Program-made: the position numbers and the translations under genes | Assembly: GCA_964580585.1 (NCBI GenBank) | Contig: CAZOKZ010000041.1 | Span: forward strand, 1-41,716 | Reading direction: 5' to 3' | Length of the DNA stretch: 41,716 nucleotides | From: CAZOKZ01 sp964580585 | GTDB lineage: Bacteria > Sumerlaeota > Sumerlaeia > SLMS01 > JAHLLQ01 | The notes under the pieces: generated by a model | Seen by the model: only the letters and a program-made list of their open reading frames with translations | Database searches by the model: none | What the model was told of the DNA's origin: nothing | Shown here: piece after piece, positions 25,512-33,671 of the stretch | Layout of the letters: every line of letters begins with the position of its first letter | Numbering within the stretch: position 1 is the stretch's first letter

Positions 25512-26300
25512 ATGAAGAAATGTCCGCAATGTTCCGCGATGAATGCCGATCAATCGTTGTACTGTAGTAACTGTGGTTACTCGCTGGAGGGAGTCCAGCC
25601 GTCCATCCCCAGCATGTCGCCCCCGACGCCCTTGCTGCAACAGGGCGACTATCCCCCGGCTTCACCTCCTATTCTCGCGTCTGCTATAACGTCCTGTGTT
25701 TTTGGCGTCCTGACAATCATTTGTGGACCGTTGGCTCTGATCACAGCCCCCCTCGCCTTACTCTTCGGCGTCATCGCTCTGCGAAAAAACCGCAAAGCCC
25801 CGAACTCGGCCAACTTCGCACTTGCCGTTATCGGAATCGTATTAGGTTTGATTGTTGGATTGGTTATATTATTGCTGGCGGCTATTGCGGCTCCTGGCTT
25901 TTTCAAAGCCAAGGCGCTTTCCGAAGTCTCTCGCACTAAGTCCGACCTCCGCAGCATGGCCACTGCATTAGAAGCCTATTGGATTGATTCTGCTTGGTAT
26001 CCACCCAATCTTAATACCAACCCACCGCAAGTATCCTCTGCTCTCACAACGCCCGTTGCTTACGTCACAATGGTTTTTCCCGACGTGTTCGCCCCAACCC
26101 CCGGCACGTCGCTCCGTTATTACACCGATGGTAAAGGCTGGATCATGTGGAGCGCGGGACCCGACAATGATTACGATCTCCAGTGGCAAATCTACAATTT
26201 GTCCTTCGACCAACCGTCGGATGAACTCCTGGCCCTCTATACTTACGACCCGACCAACGGTACGGTCAGTGACGGAGATATCTGGCGTGTGAGAGATTAA
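25512..26300 (+). CDS. Zinc-ribbon + DUF4190-like membrane segment + pseudopilin-like domain protein
   Basis: Three parts are visible. A zinc ribbon opens the protein (CPQCSAMNADQSLYCSNCGYSL). A Pro-rich linker leads to two hydrophobic segments with the DUF4190 look (CVFGVLTIICGPLALITAPLALLFGVIALRKN, then FALAVIGIVLGLIVGLVILLLAAIAAPGF). The C-terminal part resembles the globular region of type II secretion pseudopilins (SEVSRTKSDLRSMATALEAYWIDSAWYPP, then VFPDVFAPTPGTSLRYY, and a DG-rich end). The start is taken at ATG 25512 because AGGA lies 8 bp upstream; ATG 25506 is too close to that site and ATG 25434 would add an unrelated stretch. The true topology and any pilus role are inference. Confidence 0.75.
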   Translation: MKKCPQCSAMNADQSLYCSNCGYSLEGVQPSIPSMSPPTPLLQQGDYPPASPPILASAITSCVFGVLTIICGPLALITAPLALLFGVIALRKNRKAPNSANFALAVIGIVLGLIVGLVILLLAAIAAPGFFKAKALSEVSRTKSDLRSMATALEAYWIDSAWYPPNLNTNPPQVSSALTTPVAYVTMVFPDVFAPTPGTSLRYYTDGKGWIMWSAGPDNDYDLQWQIYNLSFDQPSDELLALYTYDPTNGTVSDGDIWRVRD

Positions 26301-26301
26301 G

Positions 26302-26336
26302 AAAAAACGCCTGCTTCCAGGAAGAAAACAGGCGTT
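26302..26336 (-). terminator. Rho-independent terminator of ahcY
   Basis: An 8-bp stem (26306-26313 with 26329-26336, AACGCCTG/CAGGCGTT) encloses a 15-base loop. On the minus strand it is followed by a run of T (A-run at 26302-26307 on the plus strand). It lies 28 bp beyond the ahcY stop. It also sits just after the convergent zinc-ribbon gene and may serve both. Confidence 0.8.
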
Positions 26337-26364
26337 CGATCATTCAATTTGTAACCGATGAATC

Positions 26365-27798
26365 TTAGTACCGGTAATGTTCCGGTTTGTACGGACCTTC
26401 AACCGGATAACCTAAATACTCAGCCTGCTTGGGTGTCAGTTTGGTGAGTTTCACGCCCAGTTTGTCCAGATGCAGGCGCGCGACTTTTTCATCGAGCACT
26501 TTGGGCAGCACATATACCTTGCCGCGTTCGTACTTACCATTGTTGCGGTTTTCCCACAGGTCGATCTGCGCGATGGTCTGGTTCGTGAAGCTGGCGCTCA
26601 TCACAAAGCTCGGGTGTCCCGTCGCGCAACCGAGGTTCACGAGACGTCCCTTGGCCAGCATGATGATGCGTTTGCCGTCGGGCCAAATGACGTGATCGAC
26701 CTGCGGCTTGATTTCTTCCCACTGAAGACCCGCAAGTCCGGCCACATGAATTTCGCTGTCGAAGTGACCGATGTTACAAACGATGGCCTGGTCTTTCATA
26801 CGATCCATGTGCGCGCGCGTGATGACATCGACGTTGCCCGTGGTGGTGACGAAAATATCGCCCCACGCGCTGGCTTCGTCCATCGTCACAACCTGGTAAC
26901 CTTCCATCGCGGCTTGAAGAGCACAGATCGGATCGATTTCCGTCACGAAAATTGTCGCGCCAAGGCCCTTCATCGCCTGCACGCAACCCTTGCCTACGTC
27001 GCCGTAACCGCAAATGACGACTTTTTTGCCCGCCACCATCACATCGGTGGCGCGTTTGATACCATCGACCAGCGATTCGCGACAGCCGTACAGGTTGTCG
27101 AACTTCGACTTGGTAACCGAGTCGTTCACGTTGATCGCCGGAAAGAGCAACTCGCCCTTCTTCATCATTTCGTACAAGCGATGCACGCCCGTGGTGGTTT
27201 CTTCGCTGACGCCCATCACGCGCGGCGCAATCGAGCGCCACAATTTCGGGTTTTCGTCCAGCGTCGAATTCAAAATTTTATCGAGTTCTTCGACATCTTC
27301 GCTGTCGGTGCAGATCGTAGGTTTTTGCCCCGTGCGTTCGAACTCGGCTTCGCGTTCCGCGCCGCGATGAATCATCATCGTTGCGTCGCCGCCGTCGTCC
27401 ACAATCAGGTCCGGGCCCGAGCCGTTGGGGAACACGAGCGCCATCTTGGTGCACCACCAGTATTCTTCGAGGTTTTCGCCTTTCCACGCATACACCGGCA
27501 CACCGCTTTTCGCGATGGCCGCTGCCGCGTGGTCCTGGGTCGAGTAAATGTTGCACGACGCCCAGCGCACGTCGCCGCCGAGAGCCTTGAGCGTTTCGAT
27601 CAGCACCGCTGTTTGAATCGTCATGTGCAGCGAACCGCTGATTTTCGCGCCTTTCAGAGGTTGCTTGGCGCCGTATTCTTCGCGCAACGCCATCAAACCC
27701 GGCATTTCGGTTTCCGCGATTGCAATTTCACGACGGCCAAAATCGGCCTCGGCGATATTCGCAACCTTGTACGGGGGAATTTCAGTCATGGTGGTCAT
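26365..27798 (-). CDS. ahcY: S-adenosylhomocysteine hydrolase (adenosylhomocysteinase)
   Basis: This 477-residue enzyme splits S-adenosylhomocysteine into adenosine and homocysteine with bound NAD, clearing the product inhibitor of methyltransferases. Clear features are MTIQTAVLIETLKALGGDVRWASCNIYSTQDHAAAA near residue 60, the catalytic Lys/Asp region NVNDSVTKSKFDNLYGCRESL, the NAD-binding VICGYGDVGKGCVQAMKGLGA, and the standard C terminus ending KPEHYRY. The length with its inserted segment fits bacterial long forms. AAGGAG lies 6 bp before ATG 27798. Upstream in the same direction is an ArsR-methyltransferase regulator, and between them a large inverted-repeat element; a terminator follows the stop. 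Confidence 0.97.
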   Translation of the reverse strand: MTTMTEIPPYKVANIAEADFGRREIAIAETEMPGLMALREEYGAKQPLKGAKISGSLHMTIQTAVLIETLKALGGDVRWASCNIYSTQDHAAAAIAKSGVPVYAWKGENLEEYWWCTKMALVFPNGSGPDLIVDDGGDATMMIHRGAEREAEFERTGQKPTICTDSEDVEELDKILNSTLDENPKLWRSIAPRVMGVSEETTTGVHRLYEMMKKGELLFPAINVNDSVTKSKFDNLYGCRESLVDGIKRATDVMVAGKKVVICGYGDVGKGCVQAMKGLGATIFVTEIDPICALQAAMEGYQVVTMDEASAWGDIFVTTTGNVDVITRAHMDRMKDQAIVCNIGHFDSEIHVAGLAGLQWEEIKPQVDHVIWPDGKRIIMLAKGRLVNLGCATGHPSFVMSASFTNQTIAQIDLWENRNNGKYERGKVYVLPKVLDEKVARLHLDKLGVKLTKLTPKQAEYLGYPVEGPYKPEHYRY

Positions 27799-27818
27799 GG
27801 AAGACTCCTTGCTTTGGG

Positions 27819-27929
27819 TTTACAGTTTTTAGTTTACAGTTTACAGTTGTTAGCCTTTTGCTCACCGAACATCCTGGGTATCGATCTGGATTCTCTGTGA
27901 ACTAAAAACTGTAAACTGTAAACTAAACA
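27819..27929. repeat. Inverted pair of 7-bp tandem repeats (large hairpin) between ahcY and its likely regulator
   Basis: The left arm (27819-27853) is five 7-base units: TTTACAG, TTTTTAG, TTTACAG, TTTACAG, TTGTTAG. The right arm (27895-27929) is five units: CTGTGAA, CTAAAAA, CTGTAAA, CTGTAAA, CTAAACA. The two arms are reverse complements for most of their length, with a perfect 21-bp match between 27828-27848 and 27907-27927. The 41-base loop holds no gene. The RNA could fold as a long AU-rich hairpin between regulator stop and ahcY start. Confidence 0.85.
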
Positions 27930-27931
27930 TT

Positions 27932-28909
27932 CTACTTACTCCGTCCCTGTTTGTCGGCAAAAAGCGCCAGCCCATCGGGGACGGAGACCTTCTTGCCTTG
28001 CGGGGTGATCCAAGTACGGCCGGGTAGCACCGACCAGCTTTGTGTGACGAGCCCTGCTTTCTCCAGCCACTCGTCCAACTGCTCGCGCGCAAATCCCAGC
28101 CAACGATGATGCAGCACGTCGCGCACCCAGGTTTCCTGATGCTGCAAAAAATCCACGACAATCAATTGCCCGCCGGGTTTCAGCCCCTTGGCCGCCGATG
28201 CAATCGCGCGCGCCGGTTCGTCCAGGTGATGCAGCACCATGACAAACGTAACAAGGTCCGCTTCGCCGCGTTTCAGGGGCGGTTCGTGCGCGTCGCCTGT
28301 GCGAAACTCGACGTTGTCGAGCCCGAGCGATTCGACTTTGCGTCGCGCCACACCGAGCATCGCGTCGCTGTTGTCGATGGCGATGATCTTCGCCGGGCGG
28401 TCGCCCAACAGTTCGATCGTGTATCCCGTACCCGAACCGATGTCCGCCACCACCACGTCCGACGGCACGAAATGCCGCAACACATGACGCGCGATGGAAT
28501 CGCCGAACATCTCCGAACGAATCGCGTCCCATTCGCCGGCGAACGTTTCAAAAAACTGGCCGCGCGTCGAATCGCGTCGCGCCAGCACCTGCTGGAGCCG
28601 TGCCGCATCCGCCGCCAGTTGGTTATCCGCCTGCCAGGCTTGCTCCACCGCGTCCCAGAGAGGACGCGCCGTCTCGGGCAGCCGGTCCGTATCCACGCGA
28701 TAATGCCGCCACGCGCCGTCGCGCCGTTCCTGGATCAACCCCTCTTCGCGCAACAGCTTCAGGTGGTTCGACACGCGCGATTGCGCAAGCTGCGTCACGT
28801 CCGCCAGTTCCATCACCGACAACTCGCACTCGGCCATCAGCCTCATGAGGCGCAGGCGCGTGGGATCGCCGAGGATTTTGAACAGACGCGAGACGTCCTG
28901 GACTTGCAT
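27932..28909 (-). CDS. ArsR-family transcriptional regulator fused to SAM methyltransferase domain (SahR-like)
   Basis: The N-terminal 85 residues are an ArsR winged helix (SRLFKILGDPTRLRLMRLM, then the recognition helix LAQSRVSNHLKLLREEGLI and wing RRDGAWRHYRV). From about residue 120 a class I methyltransferase domain follows with motif I VVVADIGSGTGYTIELL, IIAIDNSDAML, and VTFVMVLHHLDEP. This fusion is often found beside methionine/SAM-cycle genes, and ArsR-type SahR regulators sense S-adenosylhomocysteine; the next gene downstream here is ahcY. The methyltransferase part may be the SAH sensor rather than an enzyme (inference). ATG 28909 is chosen because GGAGAA lies 9 bp upstream; a GTG at 28936 would add nine residues. 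Confidence 0.85.
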   Translation of the reverse strand: MQVQDVSRLFKILGDPTRLRLMRLMAECELSVMELADVTQLAQSRVSNHLKLLREEGLIQERRDGAWRHYRVDTDRLPETARPLWDAVEQAWQADNQLAADAARLQQVLARRDSTRGQFFETFAGEWDAIRSEMFGDSIARHVLRHFVPSDVVVADIGSGTGYTIELLGDRPAKIIAIDNSDAMLGVARRKVESLGLDNVEFRTGDAHEPPLKRGEADLVTFVMVLHHLDEPARAIASAAKGLKPGGQLIVVDFLQHQETWVRDVLHHRWLGFAREQLDEWLEKAGLVTQSWSVLPGRTWITPQGKKVSVPDGLALFADKQGRSK

Positions 28910-29307
28910 GAGAAGGAGTTCTCCGAAAAAGTGCACGCAGTGGCGTTTTGACTACCTTGCCGCAGCTATTTCCGAATATCATGATATGATGATGCCTTGG
29001 CAAGCGGAATTTTTGTCACCGAAGCCAGCAACGAATGTGCGGACGGAAATGGATGTGGTTCTGGTGGACACAAGCGCCTCTCCTTGTCCGCTTTGTCTTG
29101 CGCATCGATCCAGGCGAAAGTTTGGCGTAATTCCGCTCGATTCAACAGGTCCGATAAAGCATTTTTACCGAAATCAAACGTTTTGCGCGATTTCCCTACG
29201 TTCAGGCTTGAGTTCTGGCGACGGCCCGGCCACTTTCTTCGCCCGACGTACGGGCCAGTCCCTGGCCTGCTCCTACTCACACAACTTTCCTCCAAGGTGG
29301 TTCCGCC
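28910..29307. other. Divergent intergenic region between the SahR-like regulator and carA
   Basis: These 398 bases separate divergent genes. The left end carries the candidate promoter and operator of the regulator (listed separately). I see no pyrimidine attenuator, arginine-box or RNA gene for carA, only its ribosome-binding site (AAGGTGG, about 8 bp before the ATG). Open frames here have no family resemblance. Confidence 0.5.
28975..29003 (-). promoter_or_regulatory. Candidate promoter with 12-bp palindromic operator of the SahR-like gene
   Basis: On the minus strand TTGCCA (28998-29003) and GATATT (28975-28980) form a -35/-10 pair with a 17-bp spacer. A perfect 12-bp palindrome, ATATCATGATAT (28976-28987), covers the -10 and part of the spacer, 67 bp upstream of the regulator start. 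ArsR-family dimers bind such AT-rich palindromes at promoters, so autoregulation is likely. No exact second copy was seen before ahcY itself. Confidence 0.5.
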
Positions 29308-30402
29308 ATGGCTCATCCAGACGGTCCGTCATCGCACGCGATCGAGGCACAATTGCACCTCGAAGACGGTCAGTCCTACACAGGCTACTCGTTCGGCGCA
29401 CCCGTTTCGTCGGCGGGCGAGGTCGTTTTCTGCACCGGGATGGTAGGTTATCCCGAGGCTCTGACCGACCCGTCTTACTACGGGCAAATTCTGGTCTGCA
29501 CGTTTCCGCTGATTGGAAACTACGGGGTACCCTCGGACGAAGACGACGCGCACATCCGCGAATTCTTCGAATCCAACCGCATCCAGGTCAAAGGCCTGAT
29601 CATCAGCGACTACTCGCGCCAGTTCAGCCACTGGCAGGCGATGCAGAGTCTGGCCGCGTGGTTGCGCAAGTACAACATTCCCGGCCTGATGGGCGTGGAT
29701 ACGCGCGCGATCACCAAACGTTTGCGTATCAAAGGGGCAATGCTCGGCAAAGTGGAATTCCCCGGTCAGCCCATCGACTTTTACGATCCGAACAGCAAGC
29801 GCCTGGTCGAAGCGGTCAGCATCACCGAACCGGAGACCTACGGTACGGGGGATCGCAAGGTCATCGTGCTCGATTGCGGCTGCAAGGAAAGCATTGCGGG
29901 TAATATCGCCGCGCGCGGGGTGACAGTAAAACGCGTGCCGTGGAACTGGGACCTGCAGAACGAGGAATTCGACGGCCTGTTGATCTCCAGCGGCCCCGGC
30001 GACCCGAAAATCTGCAATGAAGCCATCCACCAGATTCGCCACGCGCTGAAGCGCGACAAACCGGTGATGGGCATTTGCCTCGGACACCAGATGCTGGCGC
30101 TCGCGGTCGGCGCGGAAACGTACAAGTTGAAGTTCGGTCATCGCAGCCAGAACCAGCCGGTGATGGATGAAGAAACCAAGCATTGCTACGTCACGTCGCA
30201 GAACCATGGGTTCGCGGTGGATGCCTCCACGTTGCCGCCCGACTGGAAAGCCTGGTTTACGAACCTGAACGACGGAACCAACGAAGGCATCAAGCACGTG
30301 TCCAAGCCCTTTATGAGCGTGCAGTTCCACCCCGAGGCCAACCCCGGCCCGGTGGACACCAAGTACCTGTTTGACGACTTCATTCGGATGGTGAACGCAT
30401 GA
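29308..30402 (+). CDS. carA: Carbamoyl-phosphate synthase small subunit (glutaminase)
   Basis: The 364-residue subunit releases ammonia from glutamine for carbamoyl phosphate synthesis (arginine and pyrimidines). The N-terminal CPSase small-chain domain is clear (LHLEDGQSYTGYSFGA, GEVVFCTGMVGYPEALTDPSY). The class I glutaminase domain has the catalytic Cys in MGICLGHQML and His/Glu in SVQFHPEANPGP. The oxyanion region reads LLISSGPGDP. Length is typical. Its stop overlaps the carB start by 4 bp (ATGA), the classical carAB arrangement. Confidence 0.97.
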   Translation: MAHPDGPSSHAIEAQLHLEDGQSYTGYSFGAPVSSAGEVVFCTGMVGYPEALTDPSYYGQILVCTFPLIGNYGVPSDEDDAHIREFFESNRIQVKGLIISDYSRQFSHWQAMQSLAAWLRKYNIPGLMGVDTRAITKRLRIKGAMLGKVEFPGQPIDFYDPNSKRLVEAVSITEPETYGTGDRKVIVLDCGCKESIAGNIAARGVTVKRVPWNWDLQNEEFDGLLISSGPGDPKICNEAIHQIRHALKRDKPVMGICLGHQMLALAVGAETYKLKFGHRSQNQPVMDEETKHCYVTSQNHGFAVDASTLPPDWKAWFTNLNDGTNEGIKHVSKPFMSVQFHPEANPGPVDTKYLFDDFIRMVNA

Positions 30403-33400
30403 TCACAGCTCCCGACAAATCGACGATCAAAAAAGTTCTGATTCTGGGCAGTTCGGCGCTCAAGATCGGCGAAGCCGGTGAATTCGACTACTCGGGCAGC
30501 CAGGCCATCAAGGCGCTGCGCGAAGAAGGCATCAAGTCGATCGTCATCAATCCGAACATCGCCACGATCCAAACGTCGGACTACCTCGCCGACGAAGTGT
30601 ATTTCCTGCCGGTGACACCGTACTTTGTCGAGAAGGTCATCGCGAAGGAACGTCCCGATGGCATCATGCTCGGATTCGGTGGCCAGACGGCGCTCAACTG
30701 CGGTCTCGCGCTGGACAAAGCGGGCGTGCTCTCGAAATACGATGTCCACGTTCTTGGCACATCGACCAAGGCCATCGAGGACACGGAAGACCGCGACTTG
30801 TTCGCCAAACGATTGGCGGAAATCAATGTCCTGGTGCCGAAGAGCCGCGCGGCCACGTCGGTTGCCGAAGCCCTCGAAATCGGCGAAGAGCTTAGTTATC
30901 CCGTCATGCTGCGTATTGCGTATGCACTCGGCGGTCTGGGCTCAGGAATTTGCCGCACGCCCGACGAACTCAAAGAGCGAACCAAGAAAGCCCTCGCGCA
31001 CACCAATCAGGTACTCGTCGAAGAATACTTGCTTGGCTGGAAAGAAGTCGAATACGAGGTCGTGCGGGATACGAGAGACAACTGCATCACCGTCTGTAAT
31101 ATGGAGAACTTCGATCCGCTCGGCATTCACACGGGCGAAAGCATCGTTGTCGCGCCAAGCCAGACGCTTACCGATCACGAATACCACATGCTGCGCGAGA
31201 TTGCCATTCGCACGATCCGCCACCTGGGCATCGTGGGCGAATGCAACATTCAGTATGCGCTCGATCCGCGCTCGCATGAATACCGCGTGATCGAAGTCAA
31301 CGCGCGTCTGTCGCGCAGCTCGGCGCTCGCCTCGAAAGCCACCGGTTATCCGCTGGCGTTCGTGGCAACGAAACTCGCGTTGGGCTACAGCCTGCACGAG
31401 TTGCCGAACTCGATCACGAAAATCACCAAGGCGTTCTTTGAACCCGCGCTTGACTACATTGTCGTCAAGGCCCCGCGTTGGGACCTGCGCAAATTCAAGG
31501 GTGTGTCGCCCAAGCTCGGTTCGGGGATGAAATCCGTGGGTGAAGTCATGGCCATCGGACGTTCGTTCGAGGAAGCCATCCAGAAGGCGCTGCGCATGCT
31601 GGAAATCGGCGCCAAGGGCTTGATCGGCAACGACGGCATGCAGTTCGCCGACATCAAGCGCGAACTGCGCGAGCCTACCGACCTGCGTGTTTTCGCCATT
31701 GTCCAGGCCATGCAGTCGGGCATGACGATCGATGAAATTTACGAACTGACGCATATCGATAAGTGGTTCCTTCAGAAGATCCGCAACGTGATCGATCTCG
31801 AAGAGGAACTGAAAGCCGTCGGCAAGAGCGAGATCGACGATAAGCTGTTGCTCGAAGCCAAGAAGTGCGGCTTCAGCGACGAGCAAATCTCGATGACCGC
31901 CAACCGGCCCGAGGAAGACATCCGTAACCAGCGCAAGAAGGCCAACATCGTGCCGTCGATCAAGCAGATCGACACGCTCGGCGCCGAATATCCCGCGCAG
32001 ACGAACTATCTGTACCTGACCTACCACGGTGTTGAGGACGATATCGAGTTCCCGGAATACAACTCGGTGCTGATTCTTGGCTCGGGAGCGTACCGTATCG
32101 GTTGCTCGGTTGAGTTCGACTGGTGCGCCGTGAATGCCGGTATCACGTTGCGCAACTTGGGCTACACGACGTTGATGCTGAACTATAACCCGGAAACGGT
32201 CAGCACGGATTACGACGAATTCGGCAAGCTGTTCTTCGACGAAATCACACTCGAATCGGTGCGCGAAATCTGCGACAAAACGAATCCGCTTGGCGTCGTG
32301 ATTTCCGTGGGCGGCCAGGTTCCCAACAACCTAGCGCTCAAGCTGAACAAGGTTGGCGTCAACGTGCTCGGCACCACGCCGCAAAGCATCGACATGGCGG
32401 AAAATCGCCGCAAGTTCTCGGCGATGCTCGACGAATTGGAAATCGACCAACCGCAATGGGCCGAACTGAACACCATCGATGAAGCAAAAAGCTTTGCCGA
32501 TAAAGTTGGCTACCCGGTTCTGGTGCGTCCGTCCTACGTGCTCAGCGGCGCGGCCATGGCCGTGGCCTCGACACCGCCCGAACTGGAACGCTTCCTGAGC
32601 AAGGCCGCCGACATTTCGCCCGACCATCCCATCGTCATCAGCAAATTCCTGGAAAACGCCAAGGAAATCGAATTCGATGCCGTGGCGCGCAAAGGCGAGA
32701 TCGTCACCTATGCAATTTCCGAGCATGTGGAAAACGCCGGCGTGCACTCGGGCGACGCCACGTTGGTTCTACCACCGCAACGCACCTATCTCGAAACGAT
32801 TCGCCAGGTTCGCATGATCGCCACAAAGATCGCCAAGAAGCTGAACATCAACGGGCCGTTTAACATCCAGTTCATCGCCAAGCGCAATGAAGTGAAAGTG
32901 ATCGAATGCAACCTGCGCGCTTCGCGCAGCTTCCCGTTTGTATCGAAGATCCTGAACCAGAACTTTATCGACCTCGCCATGCGTGTAATCATGGGTAAGT
33001 ATGTGGAAAAAATCGAACGCCCGCTGTTCGAGGTTAACCACGTTGGCGTGAAGGCCTCGCAGTTCTCGTTCACACGTCTCGAAGGTGCCGATCCGACGCT
33101 CGGTGTCGAAATGGCATCGACGGGCGAGGTGGGCTGTTTCGGTGCCGACTTCCACGAGGCATTCCTCAAGTCGCTGATCTCGGTGGGTTACCGTTTCCCG
33201 ATCAAGAGCGTGCTGCTTTCAACCGGGCCGGTGGAATCGAAAGCGGAAATGCTCGAAAGCATCCGCGAATTTTCGCAACTTGGCATCAAGATTTACGCCA
33301 CGCCGGGCACCGCGACATTCCTGGCAGAAAACGGTGTCGAGGCAGAAGTGCTGTACTGGCCTCTCGAGGAAAACGAACCCAAGACGGTCGATTACATCAA

Positions 33401-33605
33401 GGAACGCAAAGTCGATCTGGTCATCAACATTCCGAAGAACTTCCAGGAAGACGAACTGACCAACGATTACATGATTCGCCGCGCGGCGGTGGACTACAAC
33501 GTGCCGTTGATCACAAACCGCCAGATCGCCATGCGGCTGGCCGAAGCGCTTACGCACCGCAAGATCGAAGACCTCGCGATCAAGAGCTGGAAAGAGTACG
33601 TGTAA
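30399..33605 (+). CDS. carB: Carbamoyl-phosphate synthase large subunit
   Basis: The 1068-residue subunit contains two homologous ATP-grasp halves. The first begins KVLILGSSALKIGEAGEFDYSGSQA, the second near residue 550 (VLILGSGAYRIGCSVEFDWCA), with an oligomerisation segment between and a C-terminal MGS-like allosteric domain (about 925 onward, IKIYATPGTATFLAENGVE). It carboxylates ammonia and phosphorylates carbamate, channelling ammonia from CarA. The openings read SALKIGEAGEFDYSG and GAYRIGCSVEFDWC, not the GPIxIGQxxEFDYSG and GPNRIGQGIEFDYCC typical of proteobacterial CarB, so it belongs to the divergent branch I associate with Bacteroidota and eukaryotic CPS II. A strong terminator follows the stop. 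Confidence 0.97.
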   Translation: MITAPDKSTIKKVLILGSSALKIGEAGEFDYSGSQAIKALREEGIKSIVINPNIATIQTSDYLADEVYFLPVTPYFVEKVIAKERPDGIMLGFGGQTALNCGLALDKAGVLSKYDVHVLGTSTKAIEDTEDRDLFAKRLAEINVLVPKSRAATSVAEALEIGEELSYPVMLRIAYALGGLGSGICRTPDELKERTKKALAHTNQVLVEEYLLGWKEVEYEVVRDTRDNCITVCNMENFDPLGIHTGESIVVAPSQTLTDHEYHMLREIAIRTIRHLGIVGECNIQYALDPRSHEYRVIEVNARLSRSSALASKATGYPLAFVATKLALGYSLHELPNSITKITKAFFEPALDYIVVKAPRWDLRKFKGVSPKLGSGMKSVGEVMAIGRSFEEAIQKALRMLEIGAKGLIGNDGMQFADIKRELREPTDLRVFAIVQAMQSGMTIDEIYELTHIDKWFLQKIRNVIDLEEELKAVGKSEIDDKLLLEAKKCGFSDEQISMTANRPEEDIRNQRKKANIVPSIKQIDTLGAEYPAQTNYLYLTYHGVEDDIEFPEYNSVLILGSGAYRIGCSVEFDWCAVNAGITLRNLGYTTLMLNYNPETVSTDYDEFGKLFFDEITLESVREICDKTNPLGVVISVGGQVPNNLALKLNKVGVNVLGTTPQSIDMAENRRKFSAMLDELEIDQPQWAELNTIDEAKSFADKVGYPVLVRPSYVLSGAAMAVASTPPELERFLSKAADISPDHPIVISKFLENAKEIEFDAVARKGEIVTYAISEHVENAGVHSGDATLVLPPQRTYLETIRQVRMIATKIAKKLNINGPFNIQFIAKRNEVKVIECNLRASRSFPFVSKILNQNFIDLAMRVIMGKYVEKIERPLFEVNHVGVKASQFSFTRLEGADPTLGVEMASTGEVGCFGADFHEAFLKSLISVGYRFPIKSVLLSTGPVESKAEMLESIREFSQLGIKIYATPGTATFLAENGVEAEVLYWPLEENEPKTVDYIKERKVDLVINIPKNFQEDELTNDYMIRRAAVDYNVPLITNRQIAMRLAEALTHRKIEDLAIKSWKEYV

Positions 33606-33626
33606 CACGAGCAGGACGAAAAAATC

Positions 33627-33669
33627 AAAATCGCGGGAAGCTGACTGTTTGGCTTCCCGCGATTTTTTT
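33627..33669 (+). terminator. Rho-independent terminator of carAB
   Basis: A 15-bp perfect stem (33627-33641 with 33652-33666, core TCGCGGGAAGC) with a 10-base loop is followed by a T run (33663-33669), 22 bp after the carB stop. The A-run at the left foot could also let it terminate the convergent minus-strand gene whose stop is at 33672. Confidence 0.92.
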
Positions 33670-33671
33670 AT

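Noticed and set aside
26470..27900. Plus-strand open frame of about 476 codons opposite ahcY
   Set aside because: ahcY motifs on the other strand are complete; this is the usual antisense shadow and continues into the inverted repeat.
27819..27929. CRISPR array or phage attachment site at the repeated units
   Set aside because: Units are 7 bp with no spacers, and the arms are inverted rather than direct; no cas gene, integrase or tRNA is near.
30942..32027. Minus-strand open frame of about 361 codons inside carB
   Set aside because: It is antisense to a universally conserved enzyme and resembles no known protein.
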